NCBI GenBank assembly: GCA_025351825.1
Contig: JANXVE010000121.1
Location: 1 to 64,000 of the forward strand
DNA: 64,000 nucleotides
Direction of reading: 5' to 3'
Origin: Chamaesiphon sp. 341R_metabat_111
GTDB taxonomy: Bacteria; Cyanobacteriota; Cyanobacteriia; Cyanobacteriales; Chamaesiphonaceae
The notes under the pieces were generated by a model. That model saw only the letters and a list, made by a program, of their open reading frames with translations, did no database searches and had not been told where the DNA came from. How positions within the stretch are numbered: the stretch's first letter is position 1; each line of letters starts with the position of its first letter. Shown here piece after piece: positions 36,528 to 46,822 of the stretch. Both the position numbers and the translations under genes were made by a program.

Positions 36528-37094
36528 ATGACTAGACTAATTTTCCTCGGTGCCCCTGGTGCGGGCAAAGGCACCCAAGCCCAAATCCTCGCTGAATCCG
36601 CTCAAATTCCCCATATTTCCACTGGCGATATCTTACGCGCTGAAGTCAAGGGACAGACGGATCTGGGACTAAAAGCTAAATCTTTCATGGATAAAGGCGA
36701 ATTGGTTCCTGACTCGCTGATTCTAGATATGATCCGCGCCCGATTGAGCCAATCTGATGCTGTCAGCGCAGGTTGGATTCTGGATGGTTTCCCCCGCAAT
36801 GTCTCTCAGGCTGAATTTCTCGATCGATTGCTCGCTGAAATCGGCCAAAATTACGATCGAGCGATTAATCTGGATGTCCCTCAGGATCGACTAGTCGAAA
36901 GATTACTCAATCGAGCCACCATCCAAAATCGGCCAGATGACACCGAAGATGTGATTCGCAGGCGTTTGATTGTCTATGACGAGCAAACCCTACCCCTGAT
37001 CGATTATTATCGGCAGAAGGGCGTTTATCGCGAGGTTAATGGCGATCGAGATTTAACAGCCGTTACTGGCGATTTGGAAGCGTTGGTTAGTTAG
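36528..37094 (+). CDS. adk: Adenylate kinase, short form
   Basis: 188 residues. P-loop [10 protein letters not shown] at residues 7-16 and the LID of the short, zinc-free type ([14 protein letters not shown]). It balances ATP, ADP and AMP. Its place between secY and infA is the conserved one. Confidence 0.97.
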   Translation: MTRLIFLGAPGAGKGTQAQILAESAQIPHISTGDILRAEVKGQTDLGLKAKSFMDKGELVPDSLILDMIRARLSQSDAVSAGWILDGFPRNVSQAEFLDRLLAEIGQNYDRAINLDVPQDRLVERLLNRATIQNRPDDTEDVIRRRLIVYDEQTLPLIDYYRQKGVYREVNGDRDLTAVTGDLEALVS

Positions 37095-37170
37095 CTAACA
37101 GGCGGACTGGGAGATATCGATCGCAAGTCCCCCAGTCTCCCCGTCTCCTAGTCCCCCCGTCCCCTGTTAA
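37095..37170. repeat. GGGAGA/TCTCCC tract between adk and infA
   Basis: GGCGGACTGGGAGA and the complementary CCCCCAGTCTCCCCGTCTCC flank GATCGATCGC-like sequence. It can fold into a hairpin and lengthens the spacer to 120 bases. Confidence 0.6.
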
Positions 37171-37214
37171 AATAGAAATAGCTGTCCACTGTGCTAATTT
37201 GAGGTATTTATTAA

Positions 37215-37442
37215 TTGTCTAAACAAGATTTGATTGAAATGGAGGGCACGGTAACGGAATCCTTGCCTAACGCCATGTTTCGAGTCGATCTAGATAATGG
37301 GTTTAATGTTTTAGCCCATATCTCCGGCAAAATCCGTCGAAATTATATTAAAATTCTTCCTGGCGATCGAGTCAAGTGTGAACTTACCCCTTACGACCTT
37401 AGTAAAGGGCGAATCACATACAGACTGCGGAATAAGAAGTAA
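37215..37442 (+). CDS. infA: Translation initiation factor IF-1
   Basis: 75 residues from TTG 37215 ([26 protein letters not shown]). The start TTG is preceded by GAGG at 37201-37204. The OB fold is complete. IF-1 occupies the A site during initiation. It is followed by a 140-base spacer before rpmJ. Confidence 0.95.
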   Translation: MSKQDLIEMEGTVTESLPNAMFRVDLDNGFNVLAHISGKIRRNYIKILPGDRVKCELTPYDLSKGRITYRLRNKK

Positions 37443-37582
37443 CGATCTGGCCTGGTTAACTACCCAAATTCAACGGTTCTTCCATCTGGTAGATCGTCTC
37501 CAGCAAAATTGTCGCGTAATCACTACTGACAATTTGTTGGAAAATGTTATAATATTAAGCTTGCAGTGTTGTCTAAATTGGC

Positions 37583-37696
37583 ATGAAAGTCAGAGCGTCT
37601 GTCAAAAAGATTTGTGAAAAGTGTCGCGTCATTCGTAGACGTGGCCGGGTCATGGTAATTTGTGCCAACCCGAAACATAAACAGCGTCAAGGTTAA
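37583..37696 (+). CDS. rpmJ: 50S ribosomal protein L36
   Basis: 37 residues: start [14 protein letters not shown], end KHKQRQG. The zinc site C11, C14, C27 and H32 is complete. It is the smallest ribosomal protein and lies in its usual place between infA and rpsM, 160 bases from rpsM. Confidence 0.95.
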   Translation: MKVRASVKKICEKCRVIRRRGRVMVICANPKHKQRQG

Positions 37697-37856
37697 AATG
37701 ACTAGTCCAAGTTGCTAGTTAGTTATTGATACCTGTGGCGATCGAATGGAATCTAATGAGAGTAAAGGATTGGGCGAGTTGCACTAGTTCCAAACCGAAC
37801 CCTTTCATAGAGCCATCGATTCGAGATCGAGAGCAAAGTATAGTGGAGAAACAAGT

Positions 37857-38240
37857 GTGGCACGGATAGCAGGCGTAGACCTCCCTCGCGACAAGCGGGT
37901 GGAAATCGGTCTTACATACATCTTTGGAATCGGCTTAACCCGCGCCAAAGAAGTAATAGCAAAGACGGGTGTAAATCCAGATACACGAGTTAAGGATTTA
38001 TCGGATGCTGAAGTTACCCTCCTGCGGGAACGGGTAGAAGGCGACTATCAGATCGAAGGTGACTTACGTCGCTGGGAATCGATGAACATCAAGCGATTGG
38101 TGGACATCGGTTCCTATCGCGGACGCAGACATCGGATGGGCTTGCCCGTTCGCGGTCAGCGGACTCGCACCAATGCACGGACCCGTCGCGGTCGTCGTGT
38201 AACAGTCATGGGCAAAAAGAAAGCTCCTGGCAAGAAATAA
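37857..38240 (+). CDS. rpsM: 30S ribosomal protein S13
   Basis: 127 residues from GTG 37857, preceded by GTGGAG at 37842. It has the helix-two-turn-helix ([14 protein letters not shown]) and the basic tail reaching tRNA at the P site ([21 protein letters not shown]). Confidence 0.97.
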   Translation: MARIAGVDLPRDKRVEIGLTYIFGIGLTRAKEVIAKTGVNPDTRVKDLSDAEVTLLRERVEGDYQIEGDLRRWESMNIKRLVDIGSYRGRRHRMGLPVRGQRTRTNARTRRGRRVTVMGKKKAPGKK

Positions 38241-38401
38241 AATGCTTCAATGGTTGTGGCAACCTAGCAATAGCCAATTGGCGATTAGTAGCTTTTATTG
38301 CTACTCCTCGCCAATTAGTGTGTCTAGACAGTCGCACCAAAGAATCAATGATGGGGAATGGTAAATGGTGAATTAGTGAATATATACGCTCAACTACTAG
38401 C

Positions 38402-38438
38402 TATCAATTCTCAATTCTCAATTCTCAATTCTCAACTG
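38402..38438 (+). repeat. Tandem CAATTCT heptamers between rpsM and rpsK
   Basis: Five tandem CAATTCT units in a 256-base spacer, which also holds a GCGATTAGTAGC...GCCAATTAG imperfect palindrome near 38275-38320. Confidence 0.75.
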
Positions 38439-38496
38439 ACTTGCAGCCGATGTTTCATCGATCACCTCATTGATATTTTCTAATACATAGACCGAC

Positions 38497-38892
38497 ATGG
38501 CTCGACAACCTAGTAAAAAGACTGGCCCTAAAAAGCAGAAGCGCAACGTTCCAAACGGCGTAGCTTACATTCAGTCAACATTCAACAATACGATCGTCAC
38601 AATCTCTGATGCAAATGGAGACGTGATCTCCTGGGCATCCAGTGGATCTAGTGGCTTCAAAGGCGCGAAAAAAGGGACTCCATTTGCCGCTCAAACCGCA
38701 GCAGAAACTGCTGGTAAACGCGCAATGGATCAAGGGATGCGTCAACTGGAAGTGATGGTCAGTGGGCCTGGTGCGGGTCGTGAGACAGCGATTCGTGCTC
38801 TCCAAGGTGCAGGGCTAGAAATAACCCTAATTCGCGATGTCACTCCAATTCCACACAACGGTTGCCGTCCACCAAAAAGACGGAGAGTCTAG
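38497..38892 (+). CDS. rpsK: 30S ribosomal protein S11
   Basis: 131 residues with conserved [16 protein letters not shown] and the C-terminal [18 protein letters not shown] that contacts mRNA in the exit channel. Ordinary length. Confidence 0.97.
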   Translation: MARQPSKKTGPKKQKRNVPNGVAYIQSTFNNTIVTISDANGDVISWASSGSSGFKGAKKGTPFAAQTAAETAGKRAMDQGMRQLEVMVSGPGAGRETAIRALQGAGLEITLIRDVTPIPHNGCRPPKRRRV

Positions 38893-39049
38893 ATTAATTA
38901 TTTTTAGTTTCTAGTAACTACGCTGGCAATCGCCAATGTTAGTAATTATGAATTATTAGTTGTTATGTTAGAGAAGATGTGTTAGCCATTGCGGCTATCA
39001 TCTGTAAAAAGATTAAAGTTAAGTACAAACTGGGTAGGGAGGTCACTCT

Positions 39050-40033
39050 GTGGCGCAGTTTCAGATCGAGTGTGTCGAGTCTAAGACCGAGTCAAATCAA
39101 AGTCAATATAGTAAGTTTATCCTAGAGCCGCTCGATCGCGGTCAAGGTGTAACGGTCGGCAACTCATTGCGGCGGGTGTTACTGTCCAACTTAGAAGGGA
39201 CATGTATTACGGCGGTACGAGTAGCCGGATTAATCAAAGACGAAAAAGCTGGTGTCAAGCCAGGTACGGTCAACCATGAGTTTGCTAGCTTAGTTGGTGT
39301 ACGTGAGGATGTTTTAGAACTCCTCTTGAACATGAAAGAAGTCAAGCTCAAAAGTTACACCTCTCAACCGCAAATCGGTCGATTGAATGTAACTGGGCCA
39401 GCCGAAGTTACGACTGCTGATTTTGAATTACCTTCAGAAGTAGAAGTCGTCGATCCCCATCAATATGTAGCTACGGTTGCCGCTGGTGGGAAGTTGGAGA
39501 TGGAATTTAGAATCGAACGTGGCAAGGGCTATCGATCGGTAGACAAATTCCGCGAACATGGTCTAGCCATGGACATGCTCCAAATCGACGCTGTATTTAT
39601 GCCTGTGATACAGGTTAACTACACTACCGAAGACGTGCGAATCGATGGCGCAGTTGAAAAAGATCGCCTGATCTTGGAAATCTGGACAAATGGTAGTCTG
39701 ACACCTCAAGAAGCACTGAGTGAATCCGCCAAGATTTTGGTCGATCTGCTCAACCCGCTCAAGGATATCAGCTTGGAATCTTTCCAACCGGAATATGCCG
39801 ATGAAGAAGATCCTTCTAACCAAATTCCAATCGAGGAGTTAAATCTCTCCGTTAGAGCATACAACTGCTTGAAACGAGCGCAGATTAACTCGGTTTCCGA
39901 TCTGATGGGCTACACCCAAGAAGATCTGTTGGAAATCAAGAACTTCGGTCTCAAGTCCGCTGAGGAGGTTATCGAAGCTCTCGAAAAGCGAGTGGAGATC
40001 AAACTCCCCCACGATAAATCAGTGAAAGCCTGA
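39050..40033 (+). CDS. rpoA: RNA polymerase subunit alpha
   Basis: 327 residues from GTG 39050, preceded by GGGAGG at about 39036. The N-terminal dimerisation domain (RGQGVTVGNSLRRVLLS) and the C-terminal helix-hairpin-helix domain that binds UP elements and activators (LNLSVRAYNCLKRAQINSVS to NFGLKSAEEVIEAL) are complete. Confidence 0.97.
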   Translation: MAQFQIECVESKTESNQSQYSKFILEPLDRGQGVTVGNSLRRVLLSNLEGTCITAVRVAGLIKDEKAGVKPGTVNHEFASLVGVREDVLELLLNMKEVKLKSYTSQPQIGRLNVTGPAEVTTADFELPSEVEVVDPHQYVATVAAGGKLEMEFRIERGKGYRSVDKFREHGLAMDMLQIDAVFMPVIQVNYTTEDVRIDGAVEKDRLILEIWTNGSLTPQEALSESAKILVDLLNPLKDISLESFQPEYADEEDPSNQIPIEELNLSVRAYNCLKRAQINSVSDLMGYTQEDLLEIKNFGLKSAEEVIEALEKRVEIKLPHDKSVKA

Positions 40034-40275
40034 GTAGATCGGGGCGCAGTAGCGAGGGATTAATTAGCGAGGTAGATTATACTATCTGCCTTACTATTAC
40101 AAATCGTGAACTACTGTATCGAAAGACCCCAAGGGAGTTTGATCGTCACAGCCTAATTTGAATAAATCGCGAGTTACCGGATGGTCATTCCAAATGGTAA
40201 CTCGATCGAAGTATTCAGTCCCGATCGAAATGTCATCAGATAATTCGGTCATTAGTAACACCAAGGAGAAATACA

Positions 40276-40626
40276 ATGCGTCATCGCTGTCGCGTGGCAA
40301 TGCTGGGTAGACCAGCCGACCAACGGAAAGCACTGTTAAGGTCTTTGACCACCGAACTGATCCGTCACGGTCGGATCACGACAACTCTGGTCAAAGCGAA
40401 AGCTATGCGCCCAGCCGTTGAGAAAATGATTACCCTTGCTAAATCTGGCACTCTTGCCGCTCGTCGTCAAGCATTGGGGTATATCTACGACCAAGATTTA
40501 GTACACGCCTTATTTGAGTCAGCACCCGAACGCTACGGCAACCGTCAGGGTGGTTACACCCGCGTTGTGCGAACTGTGCCCCGTCGTGGTGACAACTCAG
40601 AAATGGCGATTATCGAACTGATGTAG
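40276..40626 (+). CDS. rplQ: 50S ribosomal protein L17
   Basis: 116 residues. Start region [20 protein letters not shown]. Clear AAGGAG ribosome-binding site at 40262-40267. A 242-base spacer after rpoA shows no repeats I can name but holds GATCGAAGT/GATCGAAAT degenerate motifs. Confidence 0.97.
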   Translation: MRHRCRVAMLGRPADQRKALLRSLTTELIRHGRITTTLVKAKAMRPAVEKMITLAKSGTLAARRQALGYIYDQDLVHALFESAPERYGNRQGGYTRVVRTVPRRGDNSEMAIIELM

Positions 40627-40659
40627 AGTCACTGAATGACTCCTGTTATTTGTGAATCA

Positions 40660-41502
40660 ATGGCTAAGAAAAACCACCAACTCATAACTAACAGACCATC
40701 CGAACGTGTTGCTCTCGTAATTCAGTATGCAGGTGCTAACCTGTGTGGCTGGCAAAAGCAACCCTTTGGGCGGGCAGTCCAGTCCGAAATCGAACGAGCA
40801 ATTGAAAAATTTCTCGGTCAACATGTAGAAATCTATGGTGCTGGTCGAACTGACAGCGGCGTTCATGCTGCGGCTCAAGTCGCTCACTTTGATAATCCTA
40901 GTTTGATGCCTGCCGCTAATTGGGCCACAGCCATCAACAATCGGTTGCCAGATGATATCCTCATCCGCGCTTCCGCTGCTGTTGATAGTAACTGGCACGC
41001 TCGCTTTTCTGCAAAATATCGACGGTATCGGTACACCATTTATACGAATAAACAGCCAAACTTGTTTGTTCGTCCGTATACTTGGCATTACTACCACGAA
41101 CCGCTCGATCTTACGTTGATGCAAGCCGCTGTAGCTCCAATGCTCGGTAAGCACCACTTGGCCGCTTTTCACCGGACTGATTCCAGCAGGACTCACTCTT
41201 GGGTGGAAATTCAGGCGATAAGTTGTGAGCAGTTGGGGGATTTCATCCACATCGAAGTCCAAGCTAATGGATTTCTATATGGGATGGTGAGATTACTGGT
41301 TGGAATGCTAGTCAGAGTCGGGAATGGCGATTTATCGATCGCAGATTTTACCGAAATCTGGCAAAACGATCAACGCGGCGAGGTTCACCACTCAGCGACG
41401 GCAAGAGGGCTATGTCTACTTCGGGTCGGCTACGCAGATTTTCCCTTCCCTGAGTCGGTCTGGTACGATACCCAACCGCAATTTCTGTTACATCAAAGTT
41501 AG
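40660..41502 (+). CDS. truA: tRNA pseudouridine(38-40) synthase TruA
   Basis: 280 residues from ATG 40660 (MAKKNHQLIT); an earlier ATG at 40636 would add 8 residues. The catalytic aspartate is D65 in GAGRTDSGVHA. It makes pseudouridine in the anticodon arm. The rplQ-truA-rplM order is typical in cyanobacteria. Confidence 0.96.
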   Translation: MAKKNHQLITNRPSERVALVIQYAGANLCGWQKQPFGRAVQSEIERAIEKFLGQHVEIYGAGRTDSGVHAAAQVAHFDNPSLMPAANWATAINNRLPDDILIRASAAVDSNWHARFSAKYRRYRYTIYTNKQPNLFVRPYTWHYYHEPLDLTLMQAAVAPMLGKHHLAAFHRTDSSRTHSWVEIQAISCEQLGDFIHIEVQANGFLYGMVRLLVGMLVRVGNGDLSIADFTEIWQNDQRGEVHHSATARGLCLLRVGYADFPFPESVWYDTQPQFLLHQS

Positions 41503-41514
41503 TTATATTAATAG

Positions 41515-41606
41515 CTTTACTCAATTACCAACGTTGCGTTTTGCCTTGCGGCAAGGAGCGTAGTCGTTGGCAAAGCCTGCGCTCTGCGCTTACTGCAACC
41601 TACAAC
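41515..41606. repeat. Palindromic repeat between truA and rplM
   Basis: The spacer has several short inverted units: TTGCCTTGCGGCAAGG, GCGTAGTCGTTGGCAAAGCC and GCGCTCTGCGCTTACTGCAA. These are typical pieces of dispersed cyanobacterial repeats and lie within a ribosomal gene spacer. Confidence 0.6.
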
Positions 41607-41618
41607 TGATATAAGATC

Positions 41619-42071
41619 GTGGAAAAAACATACTTACCACCAACCAATAGTACGGCTGATGCCAAGTGGTACATCATCGACGCTGGTGGCCAACGCCTTG
41701 GTCGTCTAGCTAGCCAAATCGCAATGGTCTTGCGTGGCAAGAACAAGCCGACATTTACACCACACATCGACACTGGCGATTTCGTCATTGTGATCAATGC
41801 GGAAAAAGTTCAGGTGACTGGTAAAAAAAGCACTCAGAAAGTCTATCGCAGACACTCTGGTCGCCCAGGCGGGATGAAAACAGAAGTTTTCGCCAAACTG
41901 CAAGTCCGAATCCCCGAACGAATTATCGAACAAGCTGTCAAAGGCATGTTACCCAAGAACTCAATGGGTAAACACCTATTCACCAAGATGAACGTCTACG
42001 CAGGTACTCAGCATCCTCATGCTGCTCAGAAGCCTGAAGTCTTGGTTATCAACACTCTCCCCAACGCATAA
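41619..42071 (+). CDS. rplM: 50S ribosomal protein L13
   Basis: 150 residues from GTG 41619 ([12 protein letters not shown]). Early assembly protein binding 23S rRNA; conserved [15 protein letters not shown] and the [14 protein letters not shown] segment are present. Two bases separate it from rpsI. Confidence 0.97.
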   Translation: MEKTYLPPTNSTADAKWYIIDAGGQRLGRLASQIAMVLRGKNKPTFTPHIDTGDFVIVINAEKVQVTGKKSTQKVYRRHSGRPGGMKTEVFAKLQVRIPERIIEQAVKGMLPKNSMGKHLFTKMNVYAGTQHPHAAQKPEVLVINTLPNA

Positions 42072-42073
42072 TC

Positions 42074-42481
42074 ATGGTAGAAGCAAGCAAAAAAGCAGTT
42101 TACTGGGGTACAGGTCGTCGGAAAGCCGCGATCGCCCGCGTCCGGCTCGTGCCTGGTACTGGTAAACTAGTAGTCAACGGCAGAACTGGCGAAGACTATT
42201 TCAACTGTCAAAGTGGCTATATCTCCGCAGCGAGATCGCCATTAGAAACGCTAGGTTTAGAAGGTGAGTATGATATTCTCGTTAACGCCCACGGTGGTGG
42301 TCTAACTGGACAATCTGATGCAGTCAAGCTAGGTGTCGCTCGTGCCCTGTGCGAACTCGATCCTAACAATCGTAAGCCCCTCAAAGTAGAAGGCTACCTC
42401 ACTCGCGACCCACGTTGTGTAGAACGGAAGAAGTATGGCTTGCACAAAGCCCGCAAAGCTCCTCAATACTCGAAACGTTAA
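42074..42481 (+). CDS. rpsI: 30S ribosomal protein S9
   Basis: 135 residues. The C-terminal tail ([18 protein letters not shown]) reaches the P-site tRNA. It is nearly overlapping with rplM, as in most bacteria. Confidence 0.97.
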   Translation: MVEASKKAVYWGTGRRKAAIARVRLVPGTGKLVVNGRTGEDYFNCQSGYISAARSPLETLGLEGEYDILVNAHGGGLTGQSDAVKLGVARALCELDPNNRKPLKVEGYLTRDPRCVERKKYGLHKARKAPQYSKR

Positions 42482-42489
42482 AAATTGGC

Positions 42490-42548
42490 GGTGGGACTAT
42501 GATATGGCTTGACCCACCCCTGCCCCTCCCAGGAGGGGATTTAAATTC
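42490..42548. repeat. C-rich/G-rich hairpin between rpsI and rpmE
   Basis: GACCCACCCCTGCCCCTCCC with AGGAGGGGA forms a small hairpin and resembles the hairpin portion of the dispersed repeat at 13979-14031 and 21843-21895. Confidence 0.55.
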
Positions 42549-42572
42549 AATTAAATCGCTAAAATTAAAGTC

Positions 42573-42815
42573 ATGGCAAAAGCTGATATTCATCCTACTT
42601 GGTACCCAGAAGCCAAAGTTTATTGCAACGGTGAAGTTGTAATGACTGTTGGTTCCACGCAACCGGAACTGCGTGTAGACGTATGGTCTGGCAATCATCC
42701 CTTTTACACTGGAACTCAAAAACTGATTGATACTGAAGGTCGAGTCGATCGATTCCTCAAGAAATACGGGATGTTGGACACTACTGCACCTGTGGAAACT
42801 CCTGCTGCTGAATAG
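42573..42815 (+). CDS. rpmE: 50S ribosomal protein L31, zinc-free form
   Basis: 80 residues ([20 protein letters not shown]). The zinc ligands of the C-plus form are missing: only one cysteine (C18) remains and the later pair is replaced by [10 protein letters not shown], as usual in cyanobacteria. It is the last ribosomal gene of the cluster. In many cyanobacteria prfA follows directly; here it is 2.9 kb away. Confidence 0.95.
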   Translation: MAKADIHPTWYPEAKVYCNGEVVMTVGSTQPELRVDVWSGNHPFYTGTQKLIDTEGRVDRFLKKYGMLDTTAPVETPAAE

Positions 42816-42916
42816 CAAATTTAATCTAAGCAACCTAGAGATGCGATTTATTTAATTTCGTGTCTCTAGGTTTTTCAATATATTCATAGAACATATTTGA
42901 GAAGAGCGTTACTGAC

Positions 42917-43362
42917 ATGACAGAAGGCAGCAAAGAATATATGGATTGTCCGCCAGAATTCGTCACAAATGCTGAAGATGTGGAAGTTCTCAATGACTGA
43001 TTCAACGCGAACCGATTTTTCACCGCCCTGAATTTGGCACAAAGCGATCGGATTTTGAGCGTATGACCGATGCTGCTTTTTGGGAAGTCGGAGCCTCTGG
43101 TCGTCGCTATAGTAGAGAATATGTATTGACTGAAGTGGTGAAGCGATATGAGAACCCGCAATACCGTGGGATACATTCTCCACCAGAAAATGCTTGGGAG
43201 ACAAAAGATTTTCATTGCCGTGAAATAGCAACTAACACTTATCTGCTGACATACACTCTCATTCAAGAAAATCGGGTGACTCGTAGATCGACTCTCTGGC
43301 AACGTAGTGATGATAATTGGAAGATTCTGTATCATCAGGGAACGACTGTAGAAGAGAGCTAA
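42917..43362 (+). pseudogene. DUF4440/SnoaL-like gene with a single-base frameshift
   Basis: The C-terminal 99 residues (MTDAAFWEVGASGRRYSREY onwards, with STLWQRSDDNWKILYHQGT) are open from 43063 and match DUF4440 proteins. The homologous part continues upstream in the same frame (REPIFHRPEFGTKRSDFER) to a stop at 42994. The preceding residues (MTEGSKEY...AEDVEVLND) are read in another frame from ATG 42917 to 43000. Reading base 42997 twice joins the two into one plausible protein. This suggests a one-base deletion, a programmed shift or a sequence error. Confidence 0.65.
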
Positions 43363-43423
43363 ACTACTTCGACCGCATTATCGCAAGAAACTAACTTAGC
43401 ATCTCTAAATCTAAGACATCCAG

Positions 43424-45523
43424 ATGAGTGAAACAAACATCCAACCAATTGCACCGATCGAATCTGTTACCGATAATTACTTCGGGACAGATGTAGTTGA
43501 TAACTATCGCTACATGGAAGATTTCACCGATCGAACAGTCCAGCAGTGGGTGAAAGTGCAGGCTGATTATACGATCGAGACTCTATCACAACTACCCGAC
43601 AGGAAAGATTTTTTCGATCGAATGATGGAATTAGATGCTTCGGTTCCCGCCAAGGTATCTAGCATCATCCGCCTAGCTAATGGCAAAATTTTCTATCTCA
43701 AGATCGAAGCACGAGATGATGTTGCCAAACTCTACATGCGATCGAGTCTGGATAGTGCAGAAATTTTGTTAGTCGATCCTGACAAATTTTGCCAAGAGAC
43801 TGCTAACATCCACGCCATTAACACATTCAATCCATCAGGGGATGGAAAATATGTAATCTACTTAGTTTCAGCCAATGGTTCGGAAGATGCCTCACTTTAT
43901 GTGATGGACACTCAAACATTACAGGACATCGATGCACCAATTTCGCGGACTCCTGAATCAACTTGTTGGCTGCCTGATAACAGATCGTTCTTCTATCATC
44001 GACTACAAGAGATGAAGGAAGGTATGGCGGCGATTGAAAGAGATCAAAACAGCCAAACCTATTTACATCGGATAGGTACAGATCCAGCTCAGGATAATGC
44101 TGTTCTCAAGCGTGGAATTTCACCACTGGTAGATATTTCGCCATATGTTTGGCCTTATATTCCTGGTACATCCGCTGGCTATGCGATCGCGATAATTGGC
44201 AATGGGACGCAGCGAAATATCGATGTTTTTGTTTCAACGATCGATTCAATCGAACAACACACACCAAAATGGATAAAACTCTGTGATGCCACTGATGAAG
44301 TTAGAGATTTTACGGCACATGGAGAAGATTTGTATTTACTAACATCCAAGAATGCGGCTCATTTCAAGATTATTAAAACATCATTAGTTAAACCAGATTT
44401 AGCTACTGCTGACACTATATTGACTGAGAGTGATTCGATTGTTAGAGATTTATTTGCAGCCAACGATGCACTATACGCGATCGTCACAGAACAAGGTATC
44501 GGCAAGGTAATTCGGATTACTTATGATGGCACGATCGAAAGACTAGAACTACCTTATGACGGGGTAGTCGAATTTCTCAAAAACGATCCTGATGCAGATG
44601 GAGTAATTATCGTTATTAGATCTTGGACGAAATATGACAGCTATTATCAATACAATCCTGCAATCGATCGATTCACAGAGATCCTATTATCTCCTCAAGG
44701 TGAATATGATGCACCTAGAGATCTAGTCTCTATCGAAGTAACTGTAGAATCTCATGATGGCACGATGGTACCACTGTCAATCATTCACAAACAAGGACTG
44801 AAACTAGATGGTTCCAATCCATGTTTATTGATGGGCTATGGTGCCTACGGCTATTCAGACGATCCCTTCTATCGACAGGCTCAATATGCGTGGTACGAGC
44901 TTGGCGGTATTTACGCGATCGCTCATGTGCGCGGTGGGGGTGAAAATGGGGAAGAGTGGTATCGGGCTGGATTTCAACAAACCAAGCCCAATACCTGGAA
45001 AGATTTTATCGCCTGTGCCGAATATCTGATCGAGCAAAAATATACTTCATCAGCCAAACTCGCAGGTGAAGGCGTAAGTGCTGGCGGAATCTTAATCGGT
45101 AGAGCGATTACCGAACGTCCCGATCTGTTTGCTGTTGTCATTCCTCGCGTCGGCTGTCTCAATTCAGTCCGACTTGAAACAACCCCAAATGGTGTGAATA
45201 ATACCCCTGAGTTTGGTAGTTGTGAGACTGAAGCAGGTTTTCAGGCTCTCTATGAAATGGATGCGTTTCTACACATCCGCGATGGGGTCGATTATCCAGC
45301 AATGTTGATTACGCACGGTATTACCGATCCGCGTGTCGAGCCGTGGCAGTCAGCCAAGTTTGCTGCCAGAGTTCAAGCAGCATCGATCAGTGGTAAACCC
45401 GTGTTGCTGCGGATGGACTATGAAGCAGGGCACGGCATCGGTTCGACTAAAACCCAATTGATTCAGGAGCGCGCCGATATATTCGCTTTTATGATGTGGC
45501 AATTTGGGATGGAGGATTGCTAG
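43424..45523 (+). CDS. Prolyl oligopeptidase family serine peptidase (S9A)
   Basis: 699 residues. An N-terminal beta-propeller (about 70-420) gates a C-terminal alpha/beta-hydrolase domain. The triad is S552 (EGVSAGGI), D635 (HGITDPRVEPWQ) and H670 (EAGHGIGSTK). No signal peptide is seen, so it should be cytoplasmic and cleave short peptides after proline. It lies in the interval between rpmE and prfA and is transcribed the same way, with a 200-base gap before prfA. Confidence 0.93.
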   Translation: MSETNIQPIAPIESVTDNYFGTDVVDNYRYMEDFTDRTVQQWVKVQADYTIETLSQLPDRKDFFDRMMELDASVPAKVSSIIRLANGKIFYLKIEARDDVAKLYMRSSLDSAEILLVDPDKFCQETANIHAINTFNPSGDGKYVIYLVSANGSEDASLYVMDTQTLQDIDAPISRTPESTCWLPDNRSFFYHRLQEMKEGMAAIERDQNSQTYLHRIGTDPAQDNAVLKRGISPLVDISPYVWPYIPGTSAGYAIAIIGNGTQRNIDVFVSTIDSIEQHTPKWIKLCDATDEVRDFTAHGEDLYLLTSKNAAHFKIIKTSLVKPDLATADTILTESDSIVRDLFAANDALYAIVTEQGIGKVIRITYDGTIERLELPYDGVVEFLKNDPDADGVIIVIRSWTKYDSYYQYNPAIDRFTEILLSPQGEYDAPRDLVSIEVTVESHDGTMVPLSIIHKQGLKLDGSNPCLLMGYGAYGYSDDPFYRQAQYAWYELGGIYAIAHVRGGGENGEEWYRAGFQQTKPNTWKDFIACAEYLIEQKYTSSAKLAGEGVSAGGILIGRAITERPDLFAVVIPRVGCLNSVRLETTPNGVNNTPEFGSCETEAGFQALYEMDAFLHIRDGVDYPAMLITHGITDPRVEPWQSAKFAARVQAASISGKPVLLRMDYEAGHGIGSTKTQLIQERADIFAFMMWQFGMEDC

Positions 45524-45724
45524 CAATACTTACTCATTCCATCACCATAATGTTTGGTTTCGCACGAATCTACCCAAACTACATCTTTATCCTAGTGAGA
45601 TAGGGTGAGTTTCAATTAGATTTTTATTTCGACCGACATTAATAGGATAAACCCACTCCTACAGACCCACAATTTGATACCCCATTTTATTATTTCAACC
45701 TCTATTCACTAAACCACTAAAATC

Positions 45725-46822
45725 ATGGCAGAATCATACTTACTAGACAAATTAAAATCTGTAGAGCAAACATTTCACGAACTCACTCGCAAATTGGGCG
45801 ACCCCGATATCGCGAGAGATCCGAGTGAAATGCAGCGGATTGGTAAAGCTCGCGCCGCACTGGAAGAAGTTGTCGAAACTTTTGAGCTATGGAGAAAAAC
45901 TCAAGATGATTTAGCTGAGGCTAAACAATTAGTGAGAGAGTCAGGTAACGATCTCGAACTGCAAGAAATGGCGACTATCGAAGCTGGCGAACTCGAAACT
46001 CTGAGCGAAGAACTCGAAAGCAAGCTCAAGGTTTTACTATTACCTAAAGATCCTAATGACGAACGCAACATCATGTTGGAAATTCGGGCGGGTACTGGTG
46101 GTGATGAAGCCGGAATTTGGGCGGGTGATTTGGTGCGGATGTATTCGCGCTACGCTGAAACCCAAAAATGGAAGGTTTTTCTGGTGAGTGAATCGCTGGC
46201 GGAAATGGGTGGCTTTAAGGAAGCGGTACTAGAGATTACTGGCGATCGAGTGTATAGTCAACTCAAGTTTGAAGCTGGCGTACATCGGGTCCAACGGGTT
46301 CCACTCACTGAGTCGGGCGGACGAGTGCATACATCCACCGCAACTGTAGCTATTATGCCCGAAGTCGATGAGGTCGAGATCTTCATCGATCCGAAGGATA
46401 TTGAGATGAGTACTGCTCGATCGGGCGGTGCTGGTGGACAAAACGTGAACAAAGTAGAAACCGCCGCCGATCTATTCCACAAGCCCACGGGGATTCGGAT
46501 TTTCTGTACCGAGGAACGTTCCCAACGCCAAAACAAAGAACGTGCCATGCAAATCCTGCGGGCGAAGTTGTACGATATCAAACTCCGCGAACAACAAGAA
46601 GAAGTAACCTCGATGCGCCGCTCCCAAGTCGGCACTGGCTCGCGCTCTGAAAAAATTCGCACCTATAATTATAAAGATAACCGTGCCACCGACCACCGCT
46701 TAGGGCAGAATTTCGGCTTGGAGAAAGTGCTAACAGGCGATTTGGAAGACGTAATCCAAAGTTGTATCTCCCAGGATCAGCAGGAGCGATTAGCCGAACT
46801 GGCCGCTTCGACAGGCAGCTAA
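45725..46822 (+). CDS. prfA: Peptide chain release factor 1
   Basis: 365 residues. The GGQ tripeptide that triggers peptide release is at 237-239 in [11 protein letters not shown]. The stop-codon-recognition region and the N-terminal domain are complete. It is 2.9 kb from rpmE instead of adjacent to it. The end is followed by a 375-base spacer. Confidence 0.96.
   Translation: MAESYLLDKLKSVEQTFHELTRKLGDPDIARDPSEMQRIGKARAALEEVVETFELWRKTQDDLAEAKQLVRESGNDLELQEMATIEAGELETLSEELESKLKVLLLPKDPNDERNIMLEIRAGTGGDEAGIWAGDLVRMYSRYAETQKWKVFLVSESLAEMGGFKEAVLEITGDRVYSQLKFEAGVHRVQRVPLTESGGRVHTSTATVAIMPEVDEVEIFIDPKDIEMSTARSGGAGGQNVNKVETAADLFHKPTGIRIFCTEERSQRQNKERAMQILRAKLYDIKLREQQEEVTSMRRSQVGTGSRSEKIRTYNYKDNRATDHRLGQNFGLEKVLTGDLEDVIQSCISQDQQERLAELAASTGS

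Noticed and set aside
37378-37617. 79-residue open frame between infA and rpmJ
   Set aside because: It starts inside infA and ends inside rpmJ, both of which are clear in other frames.
42835-43335. 166-residue open frame on the minus strand
   Set aside because: It is antisense to the DUF4440 region, whose + strand translation matches a known family.
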